Assembly (NCBI GenBank): GCA_024639165.1
Contig: JAHEIX010000012.1
Span: 4,727 to 68,726, forward strand
Origin: UBA7446 sp024639165
GTDB lineage: Bacteria; Bacteroidota; Bacteroidia; Flavobacteriales; Flavobacteriaceae
DNA length: 64,000 bases
Direction: 5' to 3'
Shown here: positions 1 to 9,384 of the stretch, piece by piece
How positions within the stretch are numbered: position 1 is the stretch's first letter
Layout of the letters: every line of letters begins with the position of its first letter
Translations under genes and position numbers: made by a program
Notes under the pieces: model-generated
What the model was told of the DNA's origin: nothing
Databases searched by the model: none
What the model saw: the letters and a program-made list of their open reading frames with translations, nothing else

Positions 1-2
1 TT

Positions 3-659
3 AATGCCTCACGTACGGGTACGGCTCCATACTCGATTCGGACTTCGGTTTCAGTAGCCATAGCTGATGACGATAATACAACCTTATACCAACGTTCTTC
101 GGATACTGGAGGCGCATACAACAACAGTGAAGGGTCATATTTAAAGAAATTTCAAAACTGGCATTTACTTCGCGAGAGCGACCAAAGTGTTTCTGGAATT
201 AATGAACGTGTGATTCGTTTGGCTGATGTTATGTTGCTTTACGCCGAATGTGTATTGCAAACAGGCGGTGACTACAACGAAGCATTGGATATAGTCAATG
301 AGATTCGTACACGTGCCGGCGTAGTTCCCTTGGCAGAAGCTGATTACGATGCCGATTCCCTAATGGAACATATTATGTGGATAGAAAGACCTCTTGAACT
401 TATGTTTGAAGGCCATGACAGTCGTTGGGAAGATCTTACCCGTTGGGGAAAGATTAAAGAACAATACGAGCGTTTGGCAGCAAAATCTTATGTCATAAGC
501 GGAAAGGTACTTTTCGAACATGACCCAGCAGTACACGGCACACTGAAAGTGGTAAAAGAGTTTGTTGAAGCTGCTAAAGTATACAGTCCGGAAGTACATG
601 ATTACTTCCCAATTCCAGCATCGGAACTGAACTCAAATCCAGACTTTTTAGACGACTAA
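3..659 (+). CDS. SusD/RagB-family glycan-binding lipoprotein, C-terminal part (5' end outside window)
   Basis: The reading frame is open from base 3 and ends with TAA at 657-659, so only about the last 218 residues are present. The stretch around 200-330 (NERVIRLADVMLLYAE followed by IVNEIRTRAGV) is the typical C-terminal signature of SusD/RagB proteins. These surface lipoproteins sit on a SusC TonB-dependent channel and capture oligosaccharides. A GTG at 210 could be mistaken for a start, but the conserved frame clearly continues upstream of it. It is followed after one base by the PKD lipoprotein and then by two GH86-type enzymes, the usual order of a polysaccharide utilization locus. The matching susC should lie just upstream of the window. 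The family call is firm; the ligand is inferred from the neighbours (agar or porphyran type galactan). Confidence 0.93.
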   Translation, partial: NASRTGTAPYSIRTSVSVAIADDDNTTLYQRSSDTGGAYNNSEGSYLKKFQNWHLLRESDQSVSGINERVIRLADVMLLYAECVLQTGGDYNEALDIVNEIRTRAGVVPLAEADYDADSLMEHIMWIERPLELMFEGHDSRWEDLTRWGKIKEQYERLAAKSYVISGKVLFEHDPAVHGTLKVVKEFVEAAKVYSPEVHDYFPIPASELNSNPDFLDD

Positions 660-660
660 C

Positions 661-2244
661 ATGAAAAAAATAAACGAGTTTAAACCAAACCAAGTGATGA
701 AAAAATTTATCAACAATACAGTAATTTTCTTTCTAGCTACGGTCCTAATACTTTCGTGTGAAAAGGACTATGATACACCCGAAGCCAATCAATTTTCGGA
801 CGCTGTTGCAGTAGCGTCTGGGAACAAAAGAATTGAGCGTGGGAATATAACTTCCTTTGCCGATTTGTCTAAAGGAGTTACCAGCCGAACGTGGACAATA
901 CCCGCATCGGCAACGATAACAAATATGGACGACCAAACGCCAGATTTTATTACTTCAGGAAGCGTAAAATCGTACTCAGGAACAGATTTAGATTTAATTC
1001 ATGTTCGTTTTGATCAACCTGGAAATCATAAAGTTAATCTAAAAGCTGACTTTCAAGTTGATTCCATACAGCTAGATACGACCTTTAACGTGACTATTTT
1101 GGATCACATCCAAACAAAACTCGAGATCTTGTCTATAGATTCGGGCTTTACTGAAATCAAGCCTGATCAAATAACGATGTACGAGGGTGGTACAATCAAT
1201 TTTAAAGACGCATCCTTAGGTACGCCAAACAGAAGAAAATGGACGCTGCCCGGCGGTGAGCCATCTTCAGCAGGCGGAATCAGTGTTGACGAAGACGAAC
1301 TTGTTAAGAACATTAGTGTCTCCTACCCAACAATAGGTGTCTATGACTTAACGCTAGTCACTTGGCGTCAATATCCAACAGGTGTAATGGATACCTTGCA
1401 TTTAAAAGAGTACATCAACGTTGTTGAGAATATAGATCCGCCGTCTATAAAGAGTGTTACTGAAAATGAATCAGGTGTTATCCATGTTGCTTATGATTTA
1501 CCATTAAAGTTAACCAGCGACATAGTACCTAACTTGACGTTAACTGTTGATGGAACTACTGCGGCAATTTCTAGTGCAACAATAAACGCAGACGACAACC
1601 GTATTGTTGACATCACCCCAGCAGTTAATATCCTAAACAATCAAAACGCCACTTTATCTTATGATGGTAATGGAGGCCTGATGCGGATAAATGATATTAT
1701 GGCACCAGCATTTACAGATCAAATCATAAATCTATTTTCGCCACCAAACTTGGCTGGCGATGAAGTATTTGGATTTGAAGACGGAGGAGCCGGTTGGTCT
1801 CCACCATGGGTATGGGACAGTAAAGGAACAACTTCCTTTCCAGACGATTTTGCAGCGTCGGGGACCTACAGCATGCGTATGGAGGTAGATTCTGATAAAA
1901 AAGTCCGTGCATATAGTAGAAAAAATCCCAATAAAGGAAAGTTGACTGGGAATTTTGATCTGGTGGCTGGAAAAACGGTAACTATTGAATACAAAGTTTG
2001 GATCGATCCATCTTTTACTTCACCTGGGCTTCAGGTTGAACTCTTTCGCGGTACTAAGTGGGGAGCTTCTGTTGGGTTTTACGCTGATGTATCAAGCTTA
2101 CCAAGAAGCGAATGGGTAACCATTAGTTTCCAAGGAGTTAAGAGCTGGGCCGTTACGGACACAGAAGACTATTGGATGTCTATTCGATACGGTAAAAAAG
2201 GAATTATTTATATAGATGATATAAAGGTATACGAACCCCAATAG
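661..2244 (+). CDS. PKD-domain surface lipoprotein, probable surface glycan-binding protein
   Basis: This 527-residue protein has a lipobox ending at Cys33 (LILSC), so it is probably a lipoprotein displayed at the outer membrane. An internal ATG at 697 (Met13) gives a more usual signal-peptide length and may be the true start. Residues about 50-150 and 160-250 look like two PKD-like beta-sandwiches. Residues about 365-527 form a jelly-roll-like region rich in Trp and aromatic residues, ending in YIDDIKVYEP as seen in carbohydrate-binding modules. It occupies the place after susD where Bacteroidetes loci usually encode a SusE/SusF-type glycan-binding protein. No catalytic motif was seen. Binding of the locus polysaccharide is inferred from position and architecture, not from a recognised module family. 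Confidence 0.75.
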   Translation: MKKINEFKPNQVMKKFINNTVIFFLATVLILSCEKDYDTPEANQFSDAVAVASGNKRIERGNITSFADLSKGVTSRTWTIPASATITNMDDQTPDFITSGSVKSYSGTDLDLIHVRFDQPGNHKVNLKADFQVDSIQLDTTFNVTILDHIQTKLEILSIDSGFTEIKPDQITMYEGGTINFKDASLGTPNRRKWTLPGGEPSSAGGISVDEDELVKNISVSYPTIGVYDLTLVTWRQYPTGVMDTLHLKEYINVVENIDPPSIKSVTENESGVIHVAYDLPLKLTSDIVPNLTLTVDGTTAAISSATINADDNRIVDITPAVNILNNQNATLSYDGNGGLMRINDIMAPAFTDQIINLFSPPNLAGDEVFGFEDGGAGWSPPWVWDSKGTTSFPDDFAASGTYSMRMEVDSDKKVRAYSRKNPNKGKLTGNFDLVAGKTVTIEYKVWIDPSFTSPGLQVELFRGTKWGASVGFYADVSSLPRSEWVTISFQGVKSWAVTDTEDYWMSIRYGKKGIIYIDDIKVYEPQ

Positions 2245-2273
2245 GTAACTTCTTTTAAAAAAACATCACAAAA

Positions 2274-4094
2274 ATGCATAAATACAGAGAAATATCGATT
2301 AAGTACTTCTCTGTATTTATGTGCTTTTTAACGTGTTCTTTAAATGCACAAAATAACGTTAAGGTTGATGCAACAACACAACGCTTTATAGGAACCGTAT
2401 CAGAATTAGATCGCTCCAAGTTTTTCGTCATTCACTCTGCACCATTTGCTAGTAATCCTATCCATTTATCCTTTTATGAGGAATATAATGTTACAGCTTC
2501 AGGAAGGTCTTTTTATGGCCCAGGTATTGATGCCAAAAAGCAAAAAGGACAAGTTGGTGTTTATCCAAAGGCAAAAGTAAAAAAAGCCAAAAAAATTAAG
2601 ACATTAAGACGTTTTGTTGCAACAGAGCATCCACGAAACTTGTATAAGGAAGGCATTGATATAGAAGCGCTTTCAGAGTGGGCGGTTCAGTATTTTAAGA
2701 ACATGGATGACGACAAACGTCCATTGTGGTATGAGCCTATGAACGAGCCTTTTGTGCACGCGAAAGATTTTTATGACGAAAAAGACTGGGACCCTGTTGC
2801 CGAAGTTCGTGTCAAAACTGAAATGTCTAAGATGTACCGTGCCATTGCAGCCAAAATTCATGCTGAGCCTAGCTTGAAAAACATGAAAGTAATGGGCTAC
2901 GGAGCCGCTTGGCCGTCTTTTGAACTAAAGGATTTTAACAACTGGAAAACGAATATGGGTCTCTTTTTGGATATCGCAGGAGACGAAATGGACGCGATAT
3001 CCTATCATTTGTACGATGGGGTAAATCAGGCTGGTCAAAACAACAAGCGCCAAGGAAGTAACAACGAAGCCATCATGGACATGATCGAAACCTACAGCAT
3101 GAACCGTTGGGGTTATGTGAAGCCACATGCCATAACAGAATACGGAGGTATTGTCAAAAATGAATTTACACTTGTCAGAAACATGCAGTCTATTCGTGCA
3201 CAAAATGGAATGATTTTTGGCCTGATGGATAGAGAAGATCGCTTGGAAATCTCTATTCCATTCAATACGGATGAAGCCAAGTGGCATATTACCGAAAAGA
3301 ATAAATATTTACCATATAAAGCCGTTTTATGGCGTCCAGAAAATATGGGTGTTCCAAAAAGCGAAATAACAGGTTGGGTGTACACCAATCGAATTCATTT
3401 CTACGATTTGTGGAAAGATGTAAAAGGAAAACGCGTATCCGTTTCTACATCAAACCCAGATATACAAGTACAGGCATTTACAGATGAGAAACAACTGTAT
3501 GTTGCCTTAAATAATTTAGCTGAAGAACCACAAAAAATTGATTTCCAACTTGAGGGAGTTGAAAAAAGCATACAAAGTATCTATGTAAAATCCTTAACGG
3601 TATTTGAAGATGATTTGCCGCGTTACTACGAAACGACAGTTCCATCAATTCCAAGTGAATTTTTTCTTGATACAGCCGAAACCATAGTATTGGCGTACAC
3701 ACTAAAAAAGCCAATTGATTTTTCTGGAAAAGTGATCGAAACACGCCATTATTCTAAAGAGTTCCTCGTTCCAATTGAGGCGCATAAAAAAATGGCTTAT
3801 GTTTTTGATAATGTCAACCCAAATAAGCTTGTCGCAGCGACTTTGCGTATGAGCATTGGGCGCACACATGATTTGTCAAAGCGACCATTGATTGAAATAA
3901 ACGGTACTACTATTGCAATCCCTTTTAACTGGAAAGGATACGACCAAGCGAATCGGAAAAAGTTTTTTGGGGCTATTGATATTCCGGTCCCAACTGAACT
4001 GATAAAAGAAAACAACAATGTACACATTCGTTTTCCAGACAGCGGTGGTCATCTAAGTACTTTAATTCTGGATGTTAAAATTCTAAACGAATGA
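2274..4094 (+). CDS. GH86-type endo-acting galactanase (beta-agarase/beta-porphyranase family), Sec-secreted, no T9SS tail
   Basis: This 606-residue protein has a signal peptide ending near Ala25-Gln26. The (beta/alpha)8 domain carries the clan GH-A signature: EPMNEPFVHA places the acid/base at Glu158, and ITEYGG places the nucleophile at Glu289. The start of the mature protein (RFIGTVSELDRSKFF) and the GRSFYGPG motif match my memory of GH86 enzymes, which cut beta-1,4 bonds in agarose or porphyran. C-terminal residues about 400-606 form beta-sandwich domains shared with the next gene. It lacks both the extra N-terminal module and the sorting tail of its neighbour, so it is probably periplasmic or otherwise not exported by T9SS. 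Its stop overlaps the next start (ATGA). Agarase and porphyranase cannot be told apart by eye. Confidence 0.82.
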   Translation: MHKYREISIKYFSVFMCFLTCSLNAQNNVKVDATTQRFIGTVSELDRSKFFVIHSAPFASNPIHLSFYEEYNVTASGRSFYGPGIDAKKQKGQVGVYPKAKVKKAKKIKTLRRFVATEHPRNLYKEGIDIEALSEWAVQYFKNMDDDKRPLWYEPMNEPFVHAKDFYDEKDWDPVAEVRVKTEMSKMYRAIAAKIHAEPSLKNMKVMGYGAAWPSFELKDFNNWKTNMGLFLDIAGDEMDAISYHLYDGVNQAGQNNKRQGSNNEAIMDMIETYSMNRWGYVKPHAITEYGGIVKNEFTLVRNMQSIRAQNGMIFGLMDREDRLEISIPFNTDEAKWHITEKNKYLPYKAVLWRPENMGVPKSEITGWVYTNRIHFYDLWKDVKGKRVSVSTSNPDIQVQAFTDEKQLYVALNNLAEEPQKIDFQLEGVEKSIQSIYVKSLTVFEDDLPRYYETTVPSIPSEFFLDTAETIVLAYTLKKPIDFSGKVIETRHYSKEFLVPIEAHKKMAYVFDNVNPNKLVAATLRMSIGRTHDLSKRPLIEINGTTIAIPFNWKGYDQANRKKFFGAIDIPVPTELIKENNNVHIRFPDSGGHLSTLILDVKILNE

Positions 4095-6847
4095 AGTATA
4101 GCCACGTAACATTAACAATCGCCATACTGTGCTGTTTCACATTCCTGGTTAATGCACAGAGTGTAGTAAATTTCACGACTGCTGAGGGATTTTCTAATGG
4201 CGCAACGCTAACTTCTCAAACAAATTGGAGTGCAAGCTCATGGATAGTGGACACGAACAATGGGGGTATGGTTACTACCTCAACTGATTGGAAGCGTGCC
4301 GCATGGCAAAAAGCATTTACGCTTAATGAAGCTGGTGATCAGATTAAACTTCGTATCGATTTAAATTTTTCCGGAATTATTAATGAAGTAAATAAGCCAC
4401 TCTTTAAAGTTGGTTTTAGTGCATCTGGCGATGTGGAATTTACCAACCCATCAGCAAATACTGTTTTTTTATCCGTCATAAATGACACTGATTATCCATC
4501 TCCCATTCTCCACCTTAGGCACAACAATAACTCAAATGCACTAACCCCAGATGCATATTTAGCGCTCTCCACCATACAGGGTGCAACAGCATCTGACAAT
4601 TTAGCTATTGAACTAACACTCATCCTTGGTCAAGACGCTACCACATCAACCATTGAGGCCAAACTAGTAAATGTAACAGACGCAACGGAAACGCCTATTG
4701 GTATGTACACTGGAATAGATGCAACGGTATTTAGTGCTGCCCAGTCTGGTATTTACCCATTTTTTAGCACACAGCTATTAAGTGAAGGCATGTCAGCAGC
4801 GAACGCTAATTCAAACTATTCAGTTAATGTGTCCAAATTAACCACCGAAGTTTTCTCAACTGTGACTGTAAAGCCTACTGTAAAACGATATCTTGGTGAG
4901 GTTTCGTCTTTGGATAGATCTAAATATTTCAATTTACATTCTAGAGGTGGTTCCGATATAGAGCCAGATTTATATACCGACTACAATGTAACTTCACACG
5001 GTCGTGGCTTTTGGGGGCCTGCTGCTGTTGCTGTCCAGCAAGAAGGTCAAGTAGGTGTTTATCCAAGTTCAAGTACAGGTACCAATGAAGTAAGAGAAGT
5101 AAGTAGATATATCGCAACCGAGCACCCATACAATATGTACAAAGAAGGCGTAGACAAAGTTGCTTTATCCGATTGGGTTGTGTCCTATTATAAAAATGCT
5201 GTTGGTGTTCATTTACGCCCTGAATTTTACGAACCCATGAACGAGCCTTTTGTCCATGCACGAGATTATTACGATGAACCCGACTGGGACGCAGTAGCAG
5301 AAGCTCGTGTTAAGTTGGAAATGGCACAAGTATTTCGTGAAATTGGCAGTAAGATTCATGCTACTCCAGAACTGGCCAACATGAAAGTGATTGGTTATGC
5401 GGCAGCCTATCCCTCTTTTGAAAAAAATGACTTTGCCCTTTGGGCGAGCAACATGAAAATGTTTATGGATGAAGCAGGTGCTGATATGGACGCCTTTTCT
5501 ACGCACATCTATGACGGAGTCAATCAAATTGGCCAAGACACCAAACGCTCCGGAAGTAATATGGAGGCTATATTGGACCTTATAGAGTCATATAGTTATG
5601 AAAAATGGGGTACCGTTAAACCCCACGTGATTTCTGAGTTTGGTGGTATAGTGGGCAATACTTATTCCGATATTAATAATGTGCAATCCATTCGTTCACA
5701 AAATGCGATGCTATTTGGCTTGTTTGAGCGTCAAGATATTACGGAGTTGACTATTCCTTTTACTACGGGAAAATCTACCTGGCATATCACCGCAGCAAAT
5801 AATTACTTACCCTACAAGGCGGTACTTTATAAGCCCGTGCCCTTTGGTGTGCCATTAGATCAGGTTACCAGTTGGGAATATACAGATCGCATTTATTTTT
5901 ATGAATTATGGAAAAACGTTTCGGGTGATCGGATTGAACTTAACTCAACCAATCCAGATGTTCAGGTTCAAGGGTTTAGAAACGATAACAAGCTGTATGT
6001 GGCCTTAAATAATTTAGAGGATGCCGATCGAACCGTTTCCTTACAACTACAAACTATTTCAGGGGCAACTATTAGCGGTGTACGGATTAAATCACTAATC
6101 ATCAATCCAAACGAGGCAGCACTATTTACAGATCAAACCACTTTAGTTTTACCAGAAAGTTATCAATTAAAAGCCAACGAGACCGTTGTTTTTGAATATA
6201 CCTACAATACTGATTTTAGCTACGAAAATGCCCTTATTTCGAAGCGACATTACAGCAATGAATTTACGGTACAACCAATTACTGCCAATTCATCCATGAC
6301 CTACACATTTTCTAATGTACCAACTTCATCCATTGCCTCTGCTACCTTGCGTATGAGCATTGGACGGAAACACAATCGTTCAAAATCACCAACAGTTTTG
6401 ATAAATGGACAAGCGCTTAGCGTACCTACTAATTGGAAAGGCTATGACCAAGCCAACAGAGATGACTTTTTTGGGATGATCGAGATTGATGTTCCTGCAG
6501 CAAGTGTACAAGCATCAAATACTGTTTCGCTAACATTTCCAGATTCTGACGGACATTTGAGCTCGTTAGTATTTATAACAGAAAACGACGACCCAACCGT
6601 ACTCTCTTTAGAAAAATCAGCTTTAATCCAACGAGCTGACAAACTGCTGCTCTATCCCAACCCTGTTGATGATGTGCTGTACCTCGAAGAGAAATATCAA
6701 GGCAAAGCGATTAACTTTTTCACCCTAACGGGGAAAGAGATATTCAGCACTATATACGATGGAACAGCTGTAGATGTAACACATCTAGCCAGTGGCCTTT
6801 ATTTGGTTCGATCCGAAAACCTCTATGCCAAGCTGCTTGTTGAGTAA
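4091..6847 (+). CDS. GH86-type beta-agarase/porphyranase with N-terminal binding module and T9SS sorting domain
   Basis: This 918-residue protein is a paralog of the preceding gene. After a signal peptide (to about residue 22), residues about 25-250 form an additional beta-rich module. The catalytic domain follows from RYLGEVSSLDRSKYF. EPMNEPFVHA gives the acid/base Glu385 and ISEFGG the nucleophile Glu516. The C-terminal beta-domains (RHYSNEF to FPDSDGHLSSL) align with residues 480-600 of the first GH86. The last about 75 residues (LLLYPNPVDDVLYL, ending GLYLVRSENLYAKLLV) are a type A sorting domain of the type IX secretion system, so the enzyme should be exported to the cell surface or medium. 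That suits the first cut of intact polysaccharide. Product specificity is not visible from sequence. Confidence 0.84.
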   Translation: MKYSHVTLTIAILCCFTFLVNAQSVVNFTTAEGFSNGATLTSQTNWSASSWIVDTNNGGMVTTSTDWKRAAWQKAFTLNEAGDQIKLRIDLNFSGIINEVNKPLFKVGFSASGDVEFTNPSANTVFLSVINDTDYPSPILHLRHNNNSNALTPDAYLALSTIQGATASDNLAIELTLILGQDATTSTIEAKLVNVTDATETPIGMYTGIDATVFSAAQSGIYPFFSTQLLSEGMSAANANSNYSVNVSKLTTEVFSTVTVKPTVKRYLGEVSSLDRSKYFNLHSRGGSDIEPDLYTDYNVTSHGRGFWGPAAVAVQQEGQVGVYPSSSTGTNEVREVSRYIATEHPYNMYKEGVDKVALSDWVVSYYKNAVGVHLRPEFYEPMNEPFVHARDYYDEPDWDAVAEARVKLEMAQVFREIGSKIHATPELANMKVIGYAAAYPSFEKNDFALWASNMKMFMDEAGADMDAFSTHIYDGVNQIGQDTKRSGSNMEAILDLIESYSYEKWGTVKPHVISEFGGIVGNTYSDINNVQSIRSQNAMLFGLFERQDITELTIPFTTGKSTWHITAANNYLPYKAVLYKPVPFGVPLDQVTSWEYTDRIYFYELWKNVSGDRIELNSTNPDVQVQGFRNDNKLYVALNNLEDADRTVSLQLQTISGATISGVRIKSLIINPNEAALFTDQTTLVLPESYQLKANETVVFEYTYNTDFSYENALISKRHYSNEFTVQPITANSSMTYTFSNVPTSSIASATLRMSIGRKHNRSKSPTVLINGQALSVPTNWKGYDQANRDDFFGMIEIDVPAASVQASNTVSLTFPDSDGHLSSLVFITENDDPTVLSLEKSALIQRADKLLLYPNPVDDVLYLEEKYQGKAINFFTLTGKEIFSTIYDGTAVDVTHLASGLYLVRSENLYAKLLVE

Positions 6848-6857
6848 AAGATAAATC

Positions 6858-8252
6858 ATGCGAAAATTCAGACACGCATTATTTACTGTATTTTTAAGCT
6901 TTAACTCCTTATTTATAGGGTTTTCGCAGAGCAGTTCACCCTTTTTTAACAATGGTGATGTCATTTGCTTTTTGGGCGACAGCATCACCCATGGAGGGCA
7001 ATACCACGAATTTTTGCAGCTCTTTTACGCAACTCGATATCCAGAGTTGAACCTTTCTTTTCACAACTGCGGAATTTCTGGAGACAATGCCGCTGGCATG
7101 ATTGAGCGCTTCGAAGAGGATGTGATGAGGCACAAGCCCACACACGTATTTCTGATGACCGGAATGAATGACGTACAACGTACACTTTATTTTGAGGGAA
7201 CGGCAAGCAAAAAGATTTTGAAACAAAGAGCGAATGCCTTAGCTAACTACAAGCGAAATACTACATTATTAGCGGAAAAAATAAGCGAAAATGATGTAAC
7301 ACCTATTTTGTTAACGCCCACTATTTATGACCAATACTCCAAAATAGAAAGAGAAAACAACTTAGGCTGCAATGACGCCCTTATTGAGTTTTCTAATCAT
7401 ATTAAAAAATTAGGTGAAAAACATGACGCACTAGTAATTGATTTAAACACGCCTATGCGTAAGCTCATGGAACGTCAATTGAAAAAAGATTCTTTGTTTA
7501 CCATTGTTGGAAAAGACAGGGTGCATCCCGGAACAACAGGGCATTTTATCATGTTTTATGAAATTATATCCAGCTTAGAAGCACCTGCTGTGGTTTCTAA
7601 AATAGCTATTGATGCAAACCAAGATGAGCAAGAAATACGTGTGCAAAACCTACGCCTTCAAAATGCACAGTTTTCCGAAAGCTTGATTTCCTTTCAGACT
7701 TGTGAAATGAGTTTGCCATTTCCCATTGGAGGGAGTCTTCAAGAGGCCGTATCATTCACCTCTTTTGAAGAGCTGTATAACCAGCAACTATTTCAAGCAG
7801 AAGGCTTACCTAATAAAAATTATGACTTGTACATTGATAAACAGCATATAGGAACTTTTGATGCCTACGATTTAAAGAATGGAATTAATCTTAGCCAATA
7901 TAAAAACACACCGCAATACAAACAGGCGCAAGAAATAAAGCGTTTGTGTACTGCCTATCGACAAACACAATACCAGCTTCGGGCAGTTGCCTTTATACGG
8001 CACAGTTATCTTAACGACTATACAGGTCCCGATAACATAAATTTAAAATATAAGCACTTATCCAAAAAACGTAAACGTATTGAGGGCAAACCCTATTTTG
8101 ACTACATCAAAAGGAGTATGGAGGCATATTTTGAGACACTGCCCAAAATAGATTCTTTAGAAAAAAGAAAGCGCCAACTTTTAGAACAAATACATTCCAT
8201 GTACACACCCAAGATGCAGCAATGGAAACTTATGAATAGCCCCAAGCCCTAG
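6858..8252 (+). CDS. SGNH/GDSL-family secreted esterase
   Basis: This 464-residue protein has a signal peptide (cleavage near residues 22-24). The SGNH blocks are complete: GDSITHGG with nucleophile Ser42 (block I), the Gly of NCGISGDNA (block II), GMNDV with Asn104 (block III), and DRVHPG with Asp220 and His223 (block V). The family hydrolyses ester bonds and in glycan loci often removes acetyl groups. Residues about 250-464 are charged and partly helical with no motif I recognise. It lies 10 bases after the second GH86 in the same direction, so it probably belongs to the same transcript. Deacetylation or other de-esterification of an algal galactan is inferred. It lacks a T9SS tail, so a periplasmic site is likely. 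Confidence 0.85.
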   Translation: MRKFRHALFTVFLSFNSLFIGFSQSSSPFFNNGDVICFLGDSITHGGQYHEFLQLFYATRYPELNLSFHNCGISGDNAAGMIERFEEDVMRHKPTHVFLMTGMNDVQRTLYFEGTASKKILKQRANALANYKRNTTLLAEKISENDVTPILLTPTIYDQYSKIERENNLGCNDALIEFSNHIKKLGEKHDALVIDLNTPMRKLMERQLKKDSLFTIVGKDRVHPGTTGHFIMFYEIISSLEAPAVVSKIAIDANQDEQEIRVQNLRLQNAQFSESLISFQTCEMSLPFPIGGSLQEAVSFTSFEELYNQQLFQAEGLPNKNYDLYIDKQHIGTFDAYDLKNGINLSQYKNTPQYKQAQEIKRLCTAYRQTQYQLRAVAFIRHSYLNDYTGPDNINLKYKHLSKKRKRIEGKPYFDYIKRSMEAYFETLPKIDSLEKRKRQLLEQIHSMYTPKMQQWKLMNSPKP

Positions 8253-8346
8253 GATTTGACGATTTGTTCTACACTTTAGAACATTTGTGACTACAATTTG
8301 CTTTTAATCAAATTAAATTTATAAAAAAACATTAAATCAAATAATT

Positions 8347-9321
8347 ATGAAAAACGTATACATATTTTTTACAATAATCTTAAGCGTTACAACGATAAAT
8401 GCTCAGGTGACAGCAAACTTTAATACAGCAGATGGTTATGCTAATGGAGCTTTGGGTAATAACGAAAATTGGGAAGGTGGTGGCTCATGGTTTGTTAACA
8501 CCACTGATGAAAAGGTATCTACTTCAGCTAACTCCGCTGAAGCCTTATGGACAGAGCAACTAACTAGTATTTCTGGTTCCACAGTTACCTTTGAAGTTAA
8601 TTTTAGTTTCAACGGTGACTTTGGGCACTCTACAAATGAACTTATGGCCCAGATAGGTTTTTATAACGAATTCTGGATTAATGGTGGCGCATCCAAAAGA
8701 GATTATATTTACCTATCTTTTAATACTTTTAATGGGGGATTAAAAATATCTGATAGAGCAAATGGAAATTTTGATATTACAACAAAAGCTGTAAGTAATT
8801 GGATTGGAAGTGATCTCACGGCAAAAGTTGCTTTAACCATCGGAACTACTGCAGCTAATTCATATATTTCTGTCATACTTATAAATAATACAACAAATGA
8901 GTCTACTGACATTGGGACGTATGGAAATGGTAATGGTACTCTTTCAATAAGAGATGAGATATTTGCATATGCTGGCAACGGAAAAGTTCGTGGTTTTTTC
9001 AAAACAATAACATTGCAGGACGGAGATGCAGCCAATACAGAGTTCATGGGAGTGTCTAGTGTATCCTTAACCAATGGTAGTACACTAAACACAAAAGATG
9101 TTTTCCTCCCAGAATTTATGTTGTCTAACAATCCCGTTGGAGAAACAGTTGAAATATTTGGAGTTGAAGCGGGTAGTGAAATAAATATTTATACCATTAC
9201 AGGAGCTAAAGCAAGTAATCATGTTTATAATGGAAGTTCTTTAAATCTTAGCCACCTAAATACGGGTGTCTATTTTATGGAAACGCCAGGATTTGCAGTT
9301 AAGAAAATGCTAAAAAAATAG
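8347..9321 (+). CDS. Secreted T9SS cargo consisting of a stand-alone beta-rich module related to the GH86 N-terminal module
   Basis: This 324-residue protein has a signal peptide ending near Ala19-Gln20. Residues about 21-235 resemble the N-terminal module of the second GH86 enzyme: both begin with an F-x-TA-[DE]-G-[FY]-x-NGA pattern, then NW, then SW-[IF]-V-x-T. No catalytic domain follows. The C-terminal about 75 residues (FMLSNNPVGETVEI, ending LNTGVYFMETPGFAVKKMLKK) look like a T9SS sorting domain. The protein therefore seems to be an exported non-enzymatic module, probably carbohydrate binding. It is 94 bases after the SGNH esterase and is followed by a strong terminator. No named family is recognised, and glycan binding is inferred only from the shared module. 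Confidence 0.7.
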   Translation: MKNVYIFFTIILSVTTINAQVTANFNTADGYANGALGNNENWEGGGSWFVNTTDEKVSTSANSAEALWTEQLTSISGSTVTFEVNFSFNGDFGHSTNELMAQIGFYNEFWINGGASKRDYIYLSFNTFNGGLKISDRANGNFDITTKAVSNWIGSDLTAKVALTIGTTAANSYISVILINNTTNESTDIGTYGNGNGTLSIRDEIFAYAGNGKVRGFFKTITLQDGDAANTEFMGVSSVSLTNGSTLNTKDVFLPEFMLSNNPVGETVEIFGVEAGSEINIYTITGAKASNHVYNGSSLNLSHLNTGVYFMETPGFAVKKMLKK

Positions 9322-9344
9322 ATTTTTTTAAAAACAACGAATCA

Positions 9345-9373
9345 AAAGCCACTGAATATCAGTGGTTTTTTTA
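9345..9373 (+). terminator. Intrinsic terminator after the GH86 operon
   Basis: CCACTGA (9349-9355) and TCAGTGG (9359-9365) form a 7-bp perfect stem with a 3-base loop. It is extended by A/T pairs and followed by a run of T. It ends the transcript that includes the 8347-9321 gene and lies 12-40 bases before the next start. Confidence 0.85.
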
Positions 9374-9384
9374 TTTTTAGTCAT

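Noticed and set aside
2274..6847. Tandem GH86 genes as a possible recent duplication or recombination hot spot
   Set aside because: The two proteins differ widely across the catalytic domain and the DNA is not repeated, so the duplication is old and no direct repeat remains.
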